The notes below the pieces were generated by a model that was not told the origin of the DNA, did not search any database, and saw only the letters and a list, made by a program, of their open reading frames with translations. Shown one piece after another: positions 44,115 through 55,545 of a DNA stretch of 64,000 nucleotides. Source of the stretch: Acanthamoeba castellanii str. Neff (Eukaryota > Discosea > Longamoebia > Acanthamoebidae). The position numbers were made by a program, and so were the translations under genes. Positions within the stretch are counted from its first letter, which is position 1. Every line of letters starts with the position of its first letter. The DNA lies in NCBI RefSeq assembly GCF_000313135.1, contig NW_004457712.1, positions 262,243-326,242 of the forward strand, in the 5' to 3' direction.

Positions 44115-44856
44115 AGCGAGCTGATGGGGTTCTGATGGTTGAAGGAGACGAAGGAGAAAAACTGAAGGAGTGGACTGGTGCGGTGGGACGAAAGCGACAG
44201 CCAGGGATCGGTGGTGATGGTGATGGTGAAGGCAGAAGTCGGCACTTGTCGCAAGCTTGGTTGATGGTGTGGATTGTGCAGAAAGACCGCCGTGCGGAAG
44301 GGTGCGTGCGTCGCGGGGAGTAGAACACGGGAGAGTGGAAGCGAGAAAGAGGGCAAGTGAGCAGAGAAGAGAAGGAAAGAGCCGGCGAAGTGACCAGAAC
44401 AAGGCGACCCCTGTACCGCGTCTTGCTCGACCAACGCTAAGAGTCTGGCGAAAAGTCGTCAAAACAAACCAATCCCGCAATACGCCACAATTTTCTCACC
44501 TCTGCTTGTCGAAATTAGGGAACTGAGTATTATTTAAATAAATAACTGGCACAGAATAAATAGTAATAATAGGTAACAATAGGTATTATCACATTGGTTC
44601 AAATATTTGTTTATGTTGTGTGACAAGGAGGTGATAAATACAAAGTTGAGTCGCTTGAGTCTTCGCAGTGTAGAGGGTTACACTCACAAAATTAAAGAAG
44701 ACGAGACGGACCGAAGAGAAAGAGGAGAGGCCAGGGTGAATGTCGTCAGCCTGGCCCGCAAAATCGTGGTGCTGCGCGCGGCTCGCCGTGGCGATGGTCG
44801 TCTGTCGTCAGCCGGACGACACAGCGGTGTTCGTACACATGGCAGGATGGCTGCCA
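44115..44856. other. 742-base intergenic stretch with AT-rich block
   Basis: The left 400 bases are upstream of the PH-domain gene. At 44518-44650 lies an AT-rich block with TTATTTAAATAAATAA (self-complementary TTATTTAAATAA) and the direct repeat AATAGGTAACAATAGGTATT. The right 200 bases are 3' of the saposin-like gene. No gene was recognised in it; a GGTTCAAAT at about 44596 looks like a tRNA B box but no cloverleaf can be drawn. Confidence 0.4.
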
Positions 44857-45888
44857 CTAGCAAAGACGCGCCTCCTCGCAGACGAACGAGGGTGTGGCGT
44901 ACTTGAGCACGACCACCATGGCCGACGCGCCGTATTGCTGGATCAACGTTTTGCACTGTGGCGCAGCAAGGTCAAGAGATGGTCAAGTTCCACGAGCCAG
45001 TTGGCGGGAACGAACGCGAAGAAGTGAAGGCGTACGGGCTGTTGCTCGGCCAGGGGCAGATAGACGCAAGCCTCGGCGCACTCCTGGAGGAACTGCTTTT
45101 CAGTTGCTTCGTTGGCCAACAGACCTTGCAGGGTAGACACCACGAACTCGCAAATCACACACCTGAAGAGACCCATGCATTAGCATAACGACGCAATGGG
45201 ATGAGCAGCCAGCAGTGGGCTAAGAAGAGACGAACTTGTCGGAGGCGGGAGTGGGCTTGACGGCAGAAGGAGTGGGGGATGGCGAAGCTGTGGAGTTGCA
45301 GAGGTTGATGTCCTGCGGAAGGTACAAGGCACAAGAGAAGTCTCGCGTTAGTTGGTCCAACATCCACGCTCGCACAAAGTGATTTGGCCATTGCCTACCT
45401 GGCACAACAGCTTGGGTCCCATTTCCTCGATGAGGAAATTAATCAGCACTGGCGTTCCGATCTGTACCATCTCTTCGCACTGCGCGTTTGAAAAAGTACG
45501 AATGAGAAAAGGCAAGGCCAGGCGGCCCTCTTCTCAGACGACATACCTGGGTTTGCATTTCCTGCGGCAGGTACCCGCAAATCGTCTCCACATAGGCGAT
45601 GATAGCCGCCTGCAGTAATGTGAGAAGAACCTGTGGGGGTGGGGGGTTCGAAAATTCAATGGAGAGATGGTGTACCTGAGTATTGTTGAGTGAGGCCAAT
45701 TTGGCGATGGCAGTCAACACAGAGACGCAAAGATCACATTTGTCGGACAGCAACGCAGGCATGATTTGTGGCTGCACCGATTGGGGCGGTTGTAGAGGGA
45801 TGTGGGGCACCGCGAGTCGTGCCTGCGCTGAGCCAATACTGCACATGCCAAGGATGGCAAGCAGCGCGAAGGCCACCAATCTTTTCAT
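44857..45888 (-). CDS. Secreted protein with two saposin-B-type domains
   Basis: Saposin-like protein, a family of small helical lipid- or membrane-interacting modules that in amoebae includes lysosomal lipid-transfer factors and bacteria-killing pore formers. A signal peptide (MKRLVAFALLAILGMCSIGS, ending near AQA) is followed by domain 1 with CDLCVSVLTAIAKLASL, AYVETICGYLPQEM, CEEMVQIGTPVLINFLIEEM and LLCQDINLC, giving the six-cysteine pattern over four exons. A Ser/Pro/Thr linker follows. Domain 2 has VICEFVVSTLQGLLANEA, QECAEACVYLPLAEQQP, then CKTLIQQYGASAMVVVL and FVCEEARLC, ending TAG 44857-44859. Spacing fits two modules processed from one precursor, as in animal prosaposin. Which activity it has, lipid carrier or pore former, cannot be read from the sequence. 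Confidence 0.8.
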
Positions 45889-45983
45889 GTTCTTGCGCCA
45901 CCAATCTTTCTTTCGTATCTTGAATTGCCAACGATGGATAACGAGCTTTCCTACTCCCGAAAAACACCATTAATATTCGGAAT

Positions 45984-48900
45984 TTAAGGAATGTCAATTA
46001 ATAACGTTCGGGGTGCTGCCTCCGCCTTGGCCCACTCCTCGACAAAGGATCGCTTCTCGTTCTCGAACTCGGTGTGCAGATCGGTCTTTTGTCGCTTAAT
46101 CTTCTGGAGGTGCTCATCTTGCACGCGTTGTTGGCCCTCGAGCTCATCAAGCTGCACCACTAGATCGTAGCATCGTTTCTTTCGCTTGGCCAGTTCTGCG
46201 TCCTGCATCCTTCCTTCCTTGGCACCTTCGATATGTTCGTCTCTTCCTCGAACGAGGAGGGGTGGGGAGTTTTCTCCGTACAATTTATATGCTGTAAAAC
46301 GGACACCACACTGGACAAAAAAAAAAAAAATATAAAAGAGCCCAGAGGTGAGGGCTCACTCACTGTTGTTCCTCTTCTTTCTTGGCGTACAGCTTCTTTT
46401 CTGGGAGGGGTCGCAAGTGCCCAAACCTACGCCAGGGATCCAGCGAGAGTCAGCGATCAGTTATGCTCAGCGCTGAAGTCGTTGTTGTGGCCGTACCGCG
46501 TGCCGAGGTAAAGGCGGACAGGAAGGGGAACGTCGAGGCGGATCGGGAGGCCGCTTTCCATGCACCGCACCATCAGATCCTCCATCCACTGCACTCTATC
46601 CTCCCGCACCTGCGACCGCAACGCGACGCGGTCATGAATGCCCCGCTTTCGTGTCGCTAGGGAACGGGAAGCGCGTACCTCATAGACCAGTTCGTCGTGC
46701 ACTTGCAACGCCAGGGCTGCAATCGGACGGCTTGACTCGCCCAGCTGCTGCTCAACGTCATCCGCTTTCTCCTTCCCTTTTGTCGAACCTCTCGCCACAG
46801 CCTGTGGGTGTTCCCCGCCGTCAGCTCGACTCACCGGGGGAAAAATTGAATTTGGCGCGAGAAGGTGCGTACCGCATCAACCAGCTCGCGCTGCTCTTCG
46901 GCAACGAGCGCGCGGTCGATGGAGAGCATGGCGAGCTTGACCAAATCGGCAGCCGTGCCCTGGATCACTGAGTTCACCGCCTGTCGCTCGGCTTTGTGGG
47001 CGTAAGCCTCGAAATTGATCGTCGGGAACAGCCTGGACAGCACGCAAGGTTGTCTCGCGGTTAGCCGCGGCTTGCTCAAGTATGTGAAACACGCAGGAGG
47101 GCAGCACCTGCGCCGGTTGAGGAGGGTTCGGATGAAGCCGTTCTCGTGCGCAGACTCAGCGGTGTCCTTGAGGAATTGAGCCGTCTTGGGGAACTTCTCC
47201 AGGAACGTGCTGATCCACTGCTCGGCCTCGGTGTGGTCCACTGTGTGTGTGTGTGTGGTCATCATGCACCCCACCTGCGTTAAGCCCACATGTGCACATA
47301 GTGCGGCAGCCGCTGCAACTCGGTGTACCGTTGAGAATCTCGGACAGGGTTCGTGCGCCCATGCCGTAGAGGATGCCGTACACGATCCGCTTAGCTCTAT
47401 CACGCTCGACTTCATCCACCGCATCGGGATCCTTGCCTGTGCCGGCCACATCAGCAACAGCGGCAGTGCGCGTGTGCGTGTGCGCCAGTGAAGCGTACCG
47501 AGCCAGCGGGCGGCAATGAGTTTGTGAATGTCACGGCCCTCGTGGAAGAACTGCATGAGGAACTCGTCCGAGCTCACGTGGGCCAGAATGCGCATCTCCA
47601 TTTGGCTGTAGTCGGCCTTGAGCAGCACATAACTATGGACGCGGGCCAAATGAGTTGAACCCTTATATATGCAGCCAAATGCGTCGCGACGTGAGCACGT
47701 GGGGGGGTGGGGGTACCCGGGAGGCGCAACGAAGGCGTCGCGCACGTTGATCACGATCCTTTCCTGCAGGCTGGGGTCATCAGGCTGAGGCTGCTCGCCA
47801 GTAGCCTCGACACTGTGAACTTCGCTCAACGGCTGCAGCACGATCGGGGCGCGAGGCAAAGCTTGCAGATTCTGGGCGCCACATAACATTGCGTATCAGC
47901 AGAGCAAGTCCGCAAGAAGCCGGGCAGATGCATCTGGGCAAGTACTTACCGGTTCGGTGACGGACAACCGCCCCGTGGCGGTTCCCGTGTGCTGCCACGA
48001 CGCGTAGATGCGGTGTGTGCCCTGCACGACACCTAAAGTCACCCCCACGCCTATTTGTTGTGTGGAACCAAAAGGTGAAGCCTGGTCGTCTACCTCTTCG
48101 GGTACCGTGATGGCTTTCTTCGAAAAGGAGAGAATGTACGTCGTGATCAGCTTTTGGCAATGTCGATACTCTGCATGAACGTTGGTGTGATGTGTGGTGT
48201 GTTAGCCAGGCCATACGGTGTGAGCTAATCTTCGACCTGATGCTGGTAGGGGAAAGGGCACCCAGGATGAGGGCCGGGAGCGGATGGTGCTCCTTGAGTG
48301 CGAGCAGGACCTTCTCCGATGTTGAGTGCTGCTCGGTGAGCTGCTTCCGCGAGCGGCGAGGAGTCGGGAGCTTGAGCTCCTCGAACAGCACATGAGCCAC
48401 CTGAGAGCAAAGTGAACCCGGGGGAGGGGGCATTCTTAAAGTTGTCGAGAGCACAAGCCACGCGAGACTATTCGTACCTCCTTCGGGCTAGAGAGGCAAA
48501 CCGAGTGGCCCACCAACCGCCGTGCGTGCTCCTCGATGCTTCGTAGTCGGTGCTGGATGGCTTGCTGGTGTTCTGTAAGGCTGGCCGAATCGAAACACAC
48601 TCCACGCAGCTCCAGCTCTGTGTAATGATACGGGCGTTAGTCAGATATAACAGTCAGCCGCTGCGTGTGAAGAGGTATGGTGCGGGCGAGATTATGAGTA
48701 CTCGCGATGATGGTGGCAAGCGGCATCTCCTGATCGCGGAACACACGGTACAGGTCCTCTTTCTCCAGTCGCGCCTCCAGGTTGGTCATCAACCGGAAGC
48801 ACGTTAACATGTCTGCTCGGACCGTCAACATGACGAAACAGTGGCGTTAGCAGCATGCAGATTGCTCGTGGGGCTTGTGCGTACCAGGAAAGAAGCGCTT

Positions 48901-51319
48901 GATGTTGGCTGAGTCTTTGGGCGAAGTGCTGGGTTTCTTGGGGCTCTGGTCCACGCTGAAGCTCGTGGCGAGGAACGGAAAGTCGTAGCTCTTCATCTCC
49001 GGGTCGAACACATAGGCCGCCAGCCTGGGGTCCACCAGGTTGCGCGTCGCCACTGTAGCGGAGAAGAGAGAGAGGAAAATTGAGCTCCGACACTCTGCTT
49101 CTGTTCGTGTGCAGGGCCAGACGGAGGGTGGACGTGGTACCAGCGTAGCGCGGATAGAGGGCGAGAATGGGCTTGAGACTCTCCTGCGTGTCGTAGCAAA
49201 CCTTGCCGCGGATCGACTCTGACTCCACGAAACGCTTGAGCACCTCGCACCGGTCGGCAAGCGTAACTTCCTTCGTTTCCTTCACATCTTTTTGTTAATG
49301 CCGTGCGCAGAGGCAGTGCCGCCAGCGAGTTCGTCAGGAGGAGTACCGAATCGGCTTCAGCCGCTTCTTCTGCTGCGGCGGCGGCGGCAGAGTACGTGGT
49401 GATGTCGTGGATGTTGAGAGGAACAAAATAGGGGCGCTTGGCCTTCGCCGGCAGGAAGCCCACCCCGAGCACCTGCTTGTATTGGATCGGGGCGTCCTCC
49501 GATACTTTCTTGTCCTGTCCATTTTGGAGCCGTCAGCAGAGTGAGCTTCACCATGTGTTCTGAGTTCACTGCCGGAGGCAGGAAGGCGTTACCAGGATTT
49601 CGCTTCGCCTGAAGTTGGTGGTGTCGTAGCGGTAGGCGGTACCCCAGCACACCAGCTCGCTTGCCTCCAGCTCCTGCACAAAGGCATCGAAGGTGGTGCG
49701 GTCTTGCGACGCATTCACAAATCCCTGCGGAATGCTGCCTCCGGTCTTCTTGACAAACATCGAAATGTCTTCCGACCTGCGCCCGATCATGTGCATTGCA
49801 TGCAATAGCGCCACCAGCAACACGTTAGTACGACATCAGCAGTGCAAGGGCAGCGGTTGAGAGGCCGATACCGAATGATGCGCGATGGTAGGGGCGTGGT
49901 TCCGGGGGCGTTCCGGCCAGGCGTCGCGCCCCGCCTCGGCGAGGGTGTGTTCTTAGTGGGCGACTCCAGCTTCAACGCTTGCGTCTTGGTGGGCGATGTG
50001 TCAGGCGTAGATGCGAGCCGGGCCTGCTGGCCCTCCTCTCCGCCCTCGAGCCCGTGCCCGCCCGACACTGCGTCGCTCGGCTCGGCTCGCCCTGCCTCTT
50101 CATCTCCTGTCGCCGCCGTCGTTGGGGTCTTGACGCCGGTGTCGATCTCGTCTTCATCGCGCATTCGCTTCTTTACCTTGTTGACGTGGTGGAAGAACTG
50201 CTGCAGCGACGGCGACGACGGGCTCGACGAGGAGGTCGTTGCGGGCGAGGCCGAGCGAGCAATCGGTGAGGGCGGCGGGGACATGCTGCCCCTCGCGCTC
50301 CTGGCGGGAACGTCCAAGCGTGACGTCGGCCTCGCGCTGGGGGTGCTGGCCCTCGAACTCGCCGTGAGGGCTTCTTCTTCTTCATCAGAGAAGCCGAGCG
50401 AAGGTAGCTCCTCTTCCTCTTCTCTTTCCGCTTCGAGTACTCGTGCGATCTCCTTCTTCCTGCGCTCCTTCTTGGTCTCTTCGTCGTCAGCGCGATGACC
50501 TTCTTCCCGCTCCCCTTCCTCCTCCTCCTCCTCCTCCTCCTCAAGCTCGTCACCGCTGCCGTCACTTGTTTTGGTCCTCTTCTTCTGGTTGTCGGATTGG
50601 AGCGTCGCATTGCCCACGGTGGCCCGTAGCTCGTCCACCTTTCGCTTGGGCTGGCGCTGCTCCATCGATGCGGTCGCGTCGGCCTCACCACCGCCGCCAC
50701 CCTCTCCGCCTGGCCGGTCGCGGCGCCCATTAGTGAGGAGCTCGAAGATGAGCGACTGCCGCTTCTTCTTGGGGCCGGCCGCAGCCTCGTCAGTCTTCTG
50801 CTTCTTCGCGGACTGTTCCATTTTCGCTTTCTGGAGGCCACGTCGCAGATCAGCGGTCAGTTGGCTTTGCTATTCAACCATACCACCTGCATGGTGTACC
50901 TCTTCGGTGTGGAGGTATTCGTCGAGGCTGCGCGGCCGTCGGGCCTTCTTGGTGTCGGCCGCGCTGCTGGTGTCCAGTTGCGGGGCCTGTGCCTCTTCCT
51001 GCTCGTGCTCGGTCTGGCTCTCCTGCAGGAGCTCGAGGAAGAGACTGGAGGCGCGGCTCTTGGCCGGTGATTGCTTCGCCGCTGCGGATGGTCGCGTGTT
51101 CTGCCACCCTAGGGCCACCTTCGCCCTCTTGCTACCACCTGCACACATGAACCTCACTCTACTACCTGCGCAAAGAGAGGGGCGGGCAGCGTTGTATTAT
51201 ATAATACCTTGTGACTCGTGGGCGGGTTCGTCGATTTGCTCGTCGTCCTGTTGGTTGACGCTTGTGTTGCGTGCAGGCGATGGGCGAGTAGACGCGCTCT
51301 TCTCCTCCTCCTTGTCCAT
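45984..51319 (-). CDS. Family-A DNA polymerase (theta/nu-like) with disordered N-terminus and C-terminal coiled coil
   Basis: Nuclear-type A-family DNA polymerase, a class used in end joining or crosslink tolerance. Start MDKEEEKSASTRPS (51319). About 420 N-terminal residues are charged and disordered, with SSLFLELLQES and SLIFELLTNG in successive exons and a PCNA-box-like SLQQFFHHV. An exonuclease-like region follows (TFDAFVQELEASELVCWGTAY, LVDPRLAAYVFDPE, ANIKRFF). The polymerase core has LLTCFRLMTNLEARLEKE-type thumb sequence, motif A (KADYSQMEMRILAHVS), motif B (RDRAKRIVYGILYGMG) and motif C (ALQVHDELVYEV), so palm acids are intact. No helicase part was found here. Near the end, splicing at gtacgg/gcgtag (about 46503 to 46429) gives LYLGTRFGHLRPLPEK, matching the family's 'G..WG.L' end, and then a coiled coil (VVQLDELEGQQRVQDEHLQK) to the stop at 45984-45986. 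Without that splice the protein would end at 46457 (SAEHN). Confidence 0.85.
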
Positions 51320-51521
51320 CTTTCTTGTTCCAAACTGGCACTTGTGTGGTTGGTGTGTTTTCTTCGCCTTTTCTTTTGGGTTACGTAACTTTTCTCTGAA
51401 ATTTTGCCGACCCAGCCACCGATCAGCCCGCACTGCGCCCAGTGACGGGCTCGTGATGATGTGTTGCACTGAGTCGTACCACCATAGCAGCAACGATCGA
51501 TCGTAACGGGTGGTGTTCATG
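51320..51521. promoter_or_regulatory. Promoter region of polymerase gene with bZIP-like palindrome
   Basis: 202 bases between the 3' end of the SET gene and the polymerase ATG. A perfect ten-base palindrome GTTACGTAAC at 51380-51389 is 61 bases upstream of the start and matches bZIP-type (TTACGTAA) sites. Binding is inferred only. Confidence 0.4.
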
Positions 51522-53812
51522 TTATGCGCTGGAGGTCGCTTCAAACTGCGCGAGCTCGTTGCGTGCGCGGTGAAGTACGTTGCTGAGGATCTGCTTGCGG
51601 CCCATCCGCAGCACCAACGCGCACCGCCTCGCCCACCACCCCGTTGTCGTAGGTGCCGCTTCCGCTTCCGCTTCCTCTTCTTCTTGACCTTCGTTCTTTC
51701 GTCGCTTCTTTCGCCGCTGCTCGTCAGCGCCATCGGCGTCCACAGCTCCACCTTCGCTTTCGCTTTTCCCGATCTGCTGCTCGAGCTGCTGCATCAATAG
51801 CTGGTCATCCTCGAGGGTGGTAGGGTAGGCCGAAAGAAGCATGGTGGCCAGGTTGATGACGAACTCGATGCGCTTGCGGGCTTTGTTGAGGGCGACTTCT
51901 TCGTCGACAAGTAGCTTCTCGTGCTTGCGCTCTCGCACGAATTCGTCCTCGTCGAGCAGATAGACGCGCAGAGCCACGTCGAAGTTCCACGACAGTTCGC
52001 CACTCGGCCACGCATAGAATCTATTCACGTTCATGTGTGTGACATAGAGCGAGCAGCCCATTAGCCTGGCGCAGCCAAATGACCGATGTAGCGAGCGCAA
52101 GTTGTGTACCCAGTGAGGAGCGAGGCGTCCTGCAGGCAAGCGTCCTTCTCTTCTCGCAAGCACACGTCTGTCTCAGTCAGCCACTGCGGGCGGGCGCAAA
52201 GGACGCGGAGTGAGCCCAGATGGAGAAGAGGCCTCGGTTCAACAAAGAGAACTCGAGTCGGAGTACCTACCTGCAGAGGGTCGACAAAGTTGTAGATCTC
52301 TTCGCTGTTATCCGGGATCGCGAACCCGTACAGGTGAATGAGGGGCTCGTTGCCGTGCTTGCCGTACGAAATGAAGGCCTTGACATACATACACACAATG
52401 CCTTAGCACGACACTCTCTCACAACGCTTTGGTGGTGCATAGACGTACCTGCTGCCCTTCTTCAAAGGGTGTTTGAGTAGTGATTTCATAGCAGTCTTCT
52501 ACTGCATTGTACGAGCCTACAGACTAAGACCATTGACTCGATCATTAAGCGGCAGCAACGGGGTCTGCGTGAATCGTGTGAAGTGGCCAACGTACGTCAA
52601 CGTTGGCGTGGTTGAGAAAATCGGCAAATGGCACCAGTGTGTTGTGATCCTGCGGTAGATGAACAATGGTGAGACCTTCTGAAGGCTGCAGACAATGAGC
52701 ACGGGATGTTGGTGGTCAACCTGAATGGAAGGTGCGATGTCAATGTAGCACGAGCGCGTGTTGATGATGGAGCTGGCCCACCAAAAGTCGCTGAGCGTGG
52801 GCTCGAACGTGCCGTAGCCTAACGAGCGCAAGTGTTCCTTGTGTGGCTGCATTGCAAGAGAATGGCCAGGAAAGCCGAGTCAGTGCCGTCTATCCAGATA
52901 CAAAGAATGAGCTGTACGCTCCAGTACCTCAAGAAATCGAAGCAACGACGAGTGCAGATCACGCAGCTCCCGCTTTTGTAGATTAACCGTTTCTGTTGTT
53001 GTGGATTGAGCCATTCATCAATCAGAGGGAGTTACTTCTTATTGATGTTTGCCGAACACGTACCAATGAACTGCTCGCTCTGGCTCTCCTTCAGTTCATC
53101 GTCACTCCAAAAGAGACTCGTGGTGAAGGTCGTCGGCAACTGGCCTGCAGCCGAAACGGGTGGCGCATGTGTGAGCGTCGTCAATGCGAGGTGGTCGAGT
53201 GGTCACTCCAGGACACGGTGTAGAGAACGCAAAGGAAGGAAAAGGACGCGGTACAGATGAAGGGATACCAAAAGGAATGTCTGCCCTTGTGTCGCTCCCA
53301 CAAGATGTGAAGACACAGCACCTGCTGCGGATGCAACAGAATGGATCCTGGGACGCGTCACAGGACAAGACGGTGTGAATCACAGGCTGTGAATAGCGTA
53401 TGGCAGGCAGAACTGGTGAGGCGGACGGACCTCCAGACGGTGGGGCGGTGTAGGGCAGCGAGCGGACCATGCGGCCCGCCACAAGCGGTCCAATGTCGGG
53501 GCACCGCATAGCACTCCGCGTGTTCATCAGCACCCTACCCGGCACGGAGACCAGCACCTCTCCTGCCTAAGCAAGTAGTGTGGGTGAATCAATCAATCAA
53601 TATAAAAATAAAATTTTAAAAAAACCCATTGAGTGTAGATTGAGTTGTACGCGGATGGGGGCGAGGGTGCGGAGGCCGCGGCCGCCCTCGTGGTCGGCGA
53701 ACTGGTGGTAAGCTAACCGATTACGGCGTCCACGGTGTGGTGCCTTGGCTTCCGCCTCGGCCTGCAACCACCACCTCTCGAACTCCGTCATGCTTTCCTC
53801 CTGCCCTTCCAT
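51522..53812 (-). CDS. SET-domain methyltransferase of the SETD3/RBCMT (SETD4/6) class
   Basis: Protein lysine or histidine methyltransferase of the split-SET class with a C-terminal Rubisco-LSMT substrate-binding domain. Start MEGQEESMTEFERWW (53812). The N-SET part reads HEGGRGLRTLAPIR then AGEVLVSVPGRVLMNTRSA. Next are QVLCLHILWERHKGRHSFWY and LPTTFTTSLFWSDDELKESQ, the iSET insert typical of this class. The catalytic part gives FWWASSIINTRSC, DHNTLVPFADFLNHANV (Asn-His, SAM binding) and AFISYGKHGNEPLIHLYGF with the catalytic Tyr. The LSMT-type C-domain has WNFDVALRVYLLDEDEF, ATMLLSAYPTTLEDDQLLM and a Lys/Glu-rich disordered insert, ending TSSA at 51522. About ten introns. Class is well supported; substrate (actin His for SETD3, or Lys) unknown. 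Confidence 0.85.
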
Positions 53813-53932
53813 CTCTTGCTCACCACTGTTCCCAGGTCTTCTGTTGAACCTGCCACGTCGACAGCCCTCTTAAAAAGCCTCAACGGCATTGCGATCTACA
53901 ACAAGGTAGTGTCTTCTCCCTGGCGGACCCGC

Positions 53933-55258
53933 TCAGAGGGCGGCCTTCTTCTTGCTGCTGGACTGGCCGCGGAGAGAGGCGGTGATGGCCTTGAGCTGTT
54001 CCTCGCTCACCATCTCGGGACGCCATAGCGTGGCTCCGCCGTCAACCACTACCGTGGTGCCGTTCACGAACGAGCCCGCCCCGCTCGCCAGATAGACCGC
54101 CATGAATGCGATATCTGTTCATCGTCTCCTTGAGTCACGCACACGCACACGCACACAACACGCTGCAGAAGAAGCGCATACCTTCAGGGTAGCCGGCCCT
54201 GCGGACGGGAATGCGCTGCCCGACCTCGTCGCCCGACATGCCCGACAGACGACTCAGTCCCTCGGTGCCCTGGATGGGACCGGGCGCGATGCCCACCGTC
54301 CTGATACCGTCGGGACCCCACTCCAGACCTTCAAGGAGACGCGTCATCTGGCGTCAGCATTGGGTTTGGCGTGGTCGTGTGGGCTCTGGGGCTGGACGCA
54401 CCGAGGTTGCGAGTGAGCGCGTCGATAGCGGCCTTGGCCGACGAGGCATGCAGCTGCCACGGGGTGGCGCCGTAGTGCAGGGTGGCGCTGATGTTGATGA
54501 TCACCCCGGCCTTGGTCGCCTTCAACGCCTCGTACGCCGCCCTATCCCCTCACATGTGAGTACACACTCCCCACCAACACACAGAGCAGCAGAGCGGCGC
54601 TCCTACCTGGAGGCGTTGAACGTGCCCACGAGGTCGATGTCGATGACTGCGCAGAAGGGGGAAGGAAGGAGGATGAGCCACTCACTGTGTGACGAGATCA
54701 GGGCACGACAGGGGCCGACGTGTACCGGTCTTAAAGCCGTTGGGAGTGAGATCCTTGGCGGGGCACAGGAAGTTGCCCGCGGCGTTGTTCACCAGGATGT
54801 CGAGCTGCCCGAAGCGGGCGGTGGTGGCCTGCACCACCTTGACCAGGCTCTCGTAGCTGCGCACGTCGCCCTGCAACCCGATCACACCGTCCGCTACACC
54901 ACCGTTGCCACCTCTCACCGTTCAGTTCAATCGACCCGCGCGAGAAGGAGGGCCAGCACGCACCTGGCACGCCGTCGGCCTTGAGCTGGTTGACGGCCTC
55001 CTCGAGCTTGTCGGCCCTTCTTCCTGAACCAGCGCGATAGATGAGGAGAGCGGAGAGTGTGTGTTGGGGGGGGGAAGGCATACCGACGATGGCGACACGA
55101 GCTCCGTGGAGGGCGAGGGCACGGGTGATGGCAAACCCAATGCCAGTGGCCCCGCCCGTCACCAGCGCCGCTTTGCCCCGCAGCAGGTCCCTTCGGAACG
55201 GCGACACCACTGCCGCGTTGGACCACTTTCCCTCACCCACAGCACCTGCACTCGACAT
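53933..55258 (-). CDS. Peroxisomal 2,4-dienoyl-CoA reductase-like SDR (DECR2-like)
   Basis: Short-chain dehydrogenase that should reduce 2,4-dienoyl-CoA with NADPH during beta-oxidation of polyunsaturated acyl chains. It starts [14 protein letters not shown] at 55258. Motifs: [16 protein letters not shown] (TGxxxGIG nucleotide site), [26 protein letters not shown] (NNAAG), [32 protein letters not shown] (SxxK active site of the DECR group, without the usual Tyr), [18 protein letters not shown] and [15 protein letters not shown]. The whole stretch from the active site through IAPGPI is very similar to human DECR2. Five or six introns. The C-terminus is KKKAAL (TGA 53933-53935), which is not the canonical PTS1 tripeptide (SKL/AKL), so peroxisomal import by PTS1 is uncertain. 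Confidence 0.9.
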
Positions 55259-55545
55259 CTTTTACTGTTTTGTTTGTTTGTTGTCTGGTGCTCGCCAAGT
55301 TCCCACTCTTTTTTTGGACGTGCGCCGCATTCTTTGGGCTGTGTTGACGCATTCCCTTCCCTCTTCATGAAGGTTCGTGGCGGTTCAGTCAACAAGGCGC
55401 TGCCAGCCCGCGCAAACGTGTAAGAAAGAACAAGAGAGGGCTATGGGTCGGTTATTACAACTAAAAGTTAAAGAACAATAAATAATGAACAAGCCAAATG
55501 AGATGAGAAGGGCAAGCGCCAGCGTCGAGTGGTGGGAGGAAAGGC

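Noticed and set aside
44590..44660. Possible tRNA (GGTTCAAAT at about 44596)
   Set aside because: No A box at the right distance and no acceptor or anticodon stems can be formed.
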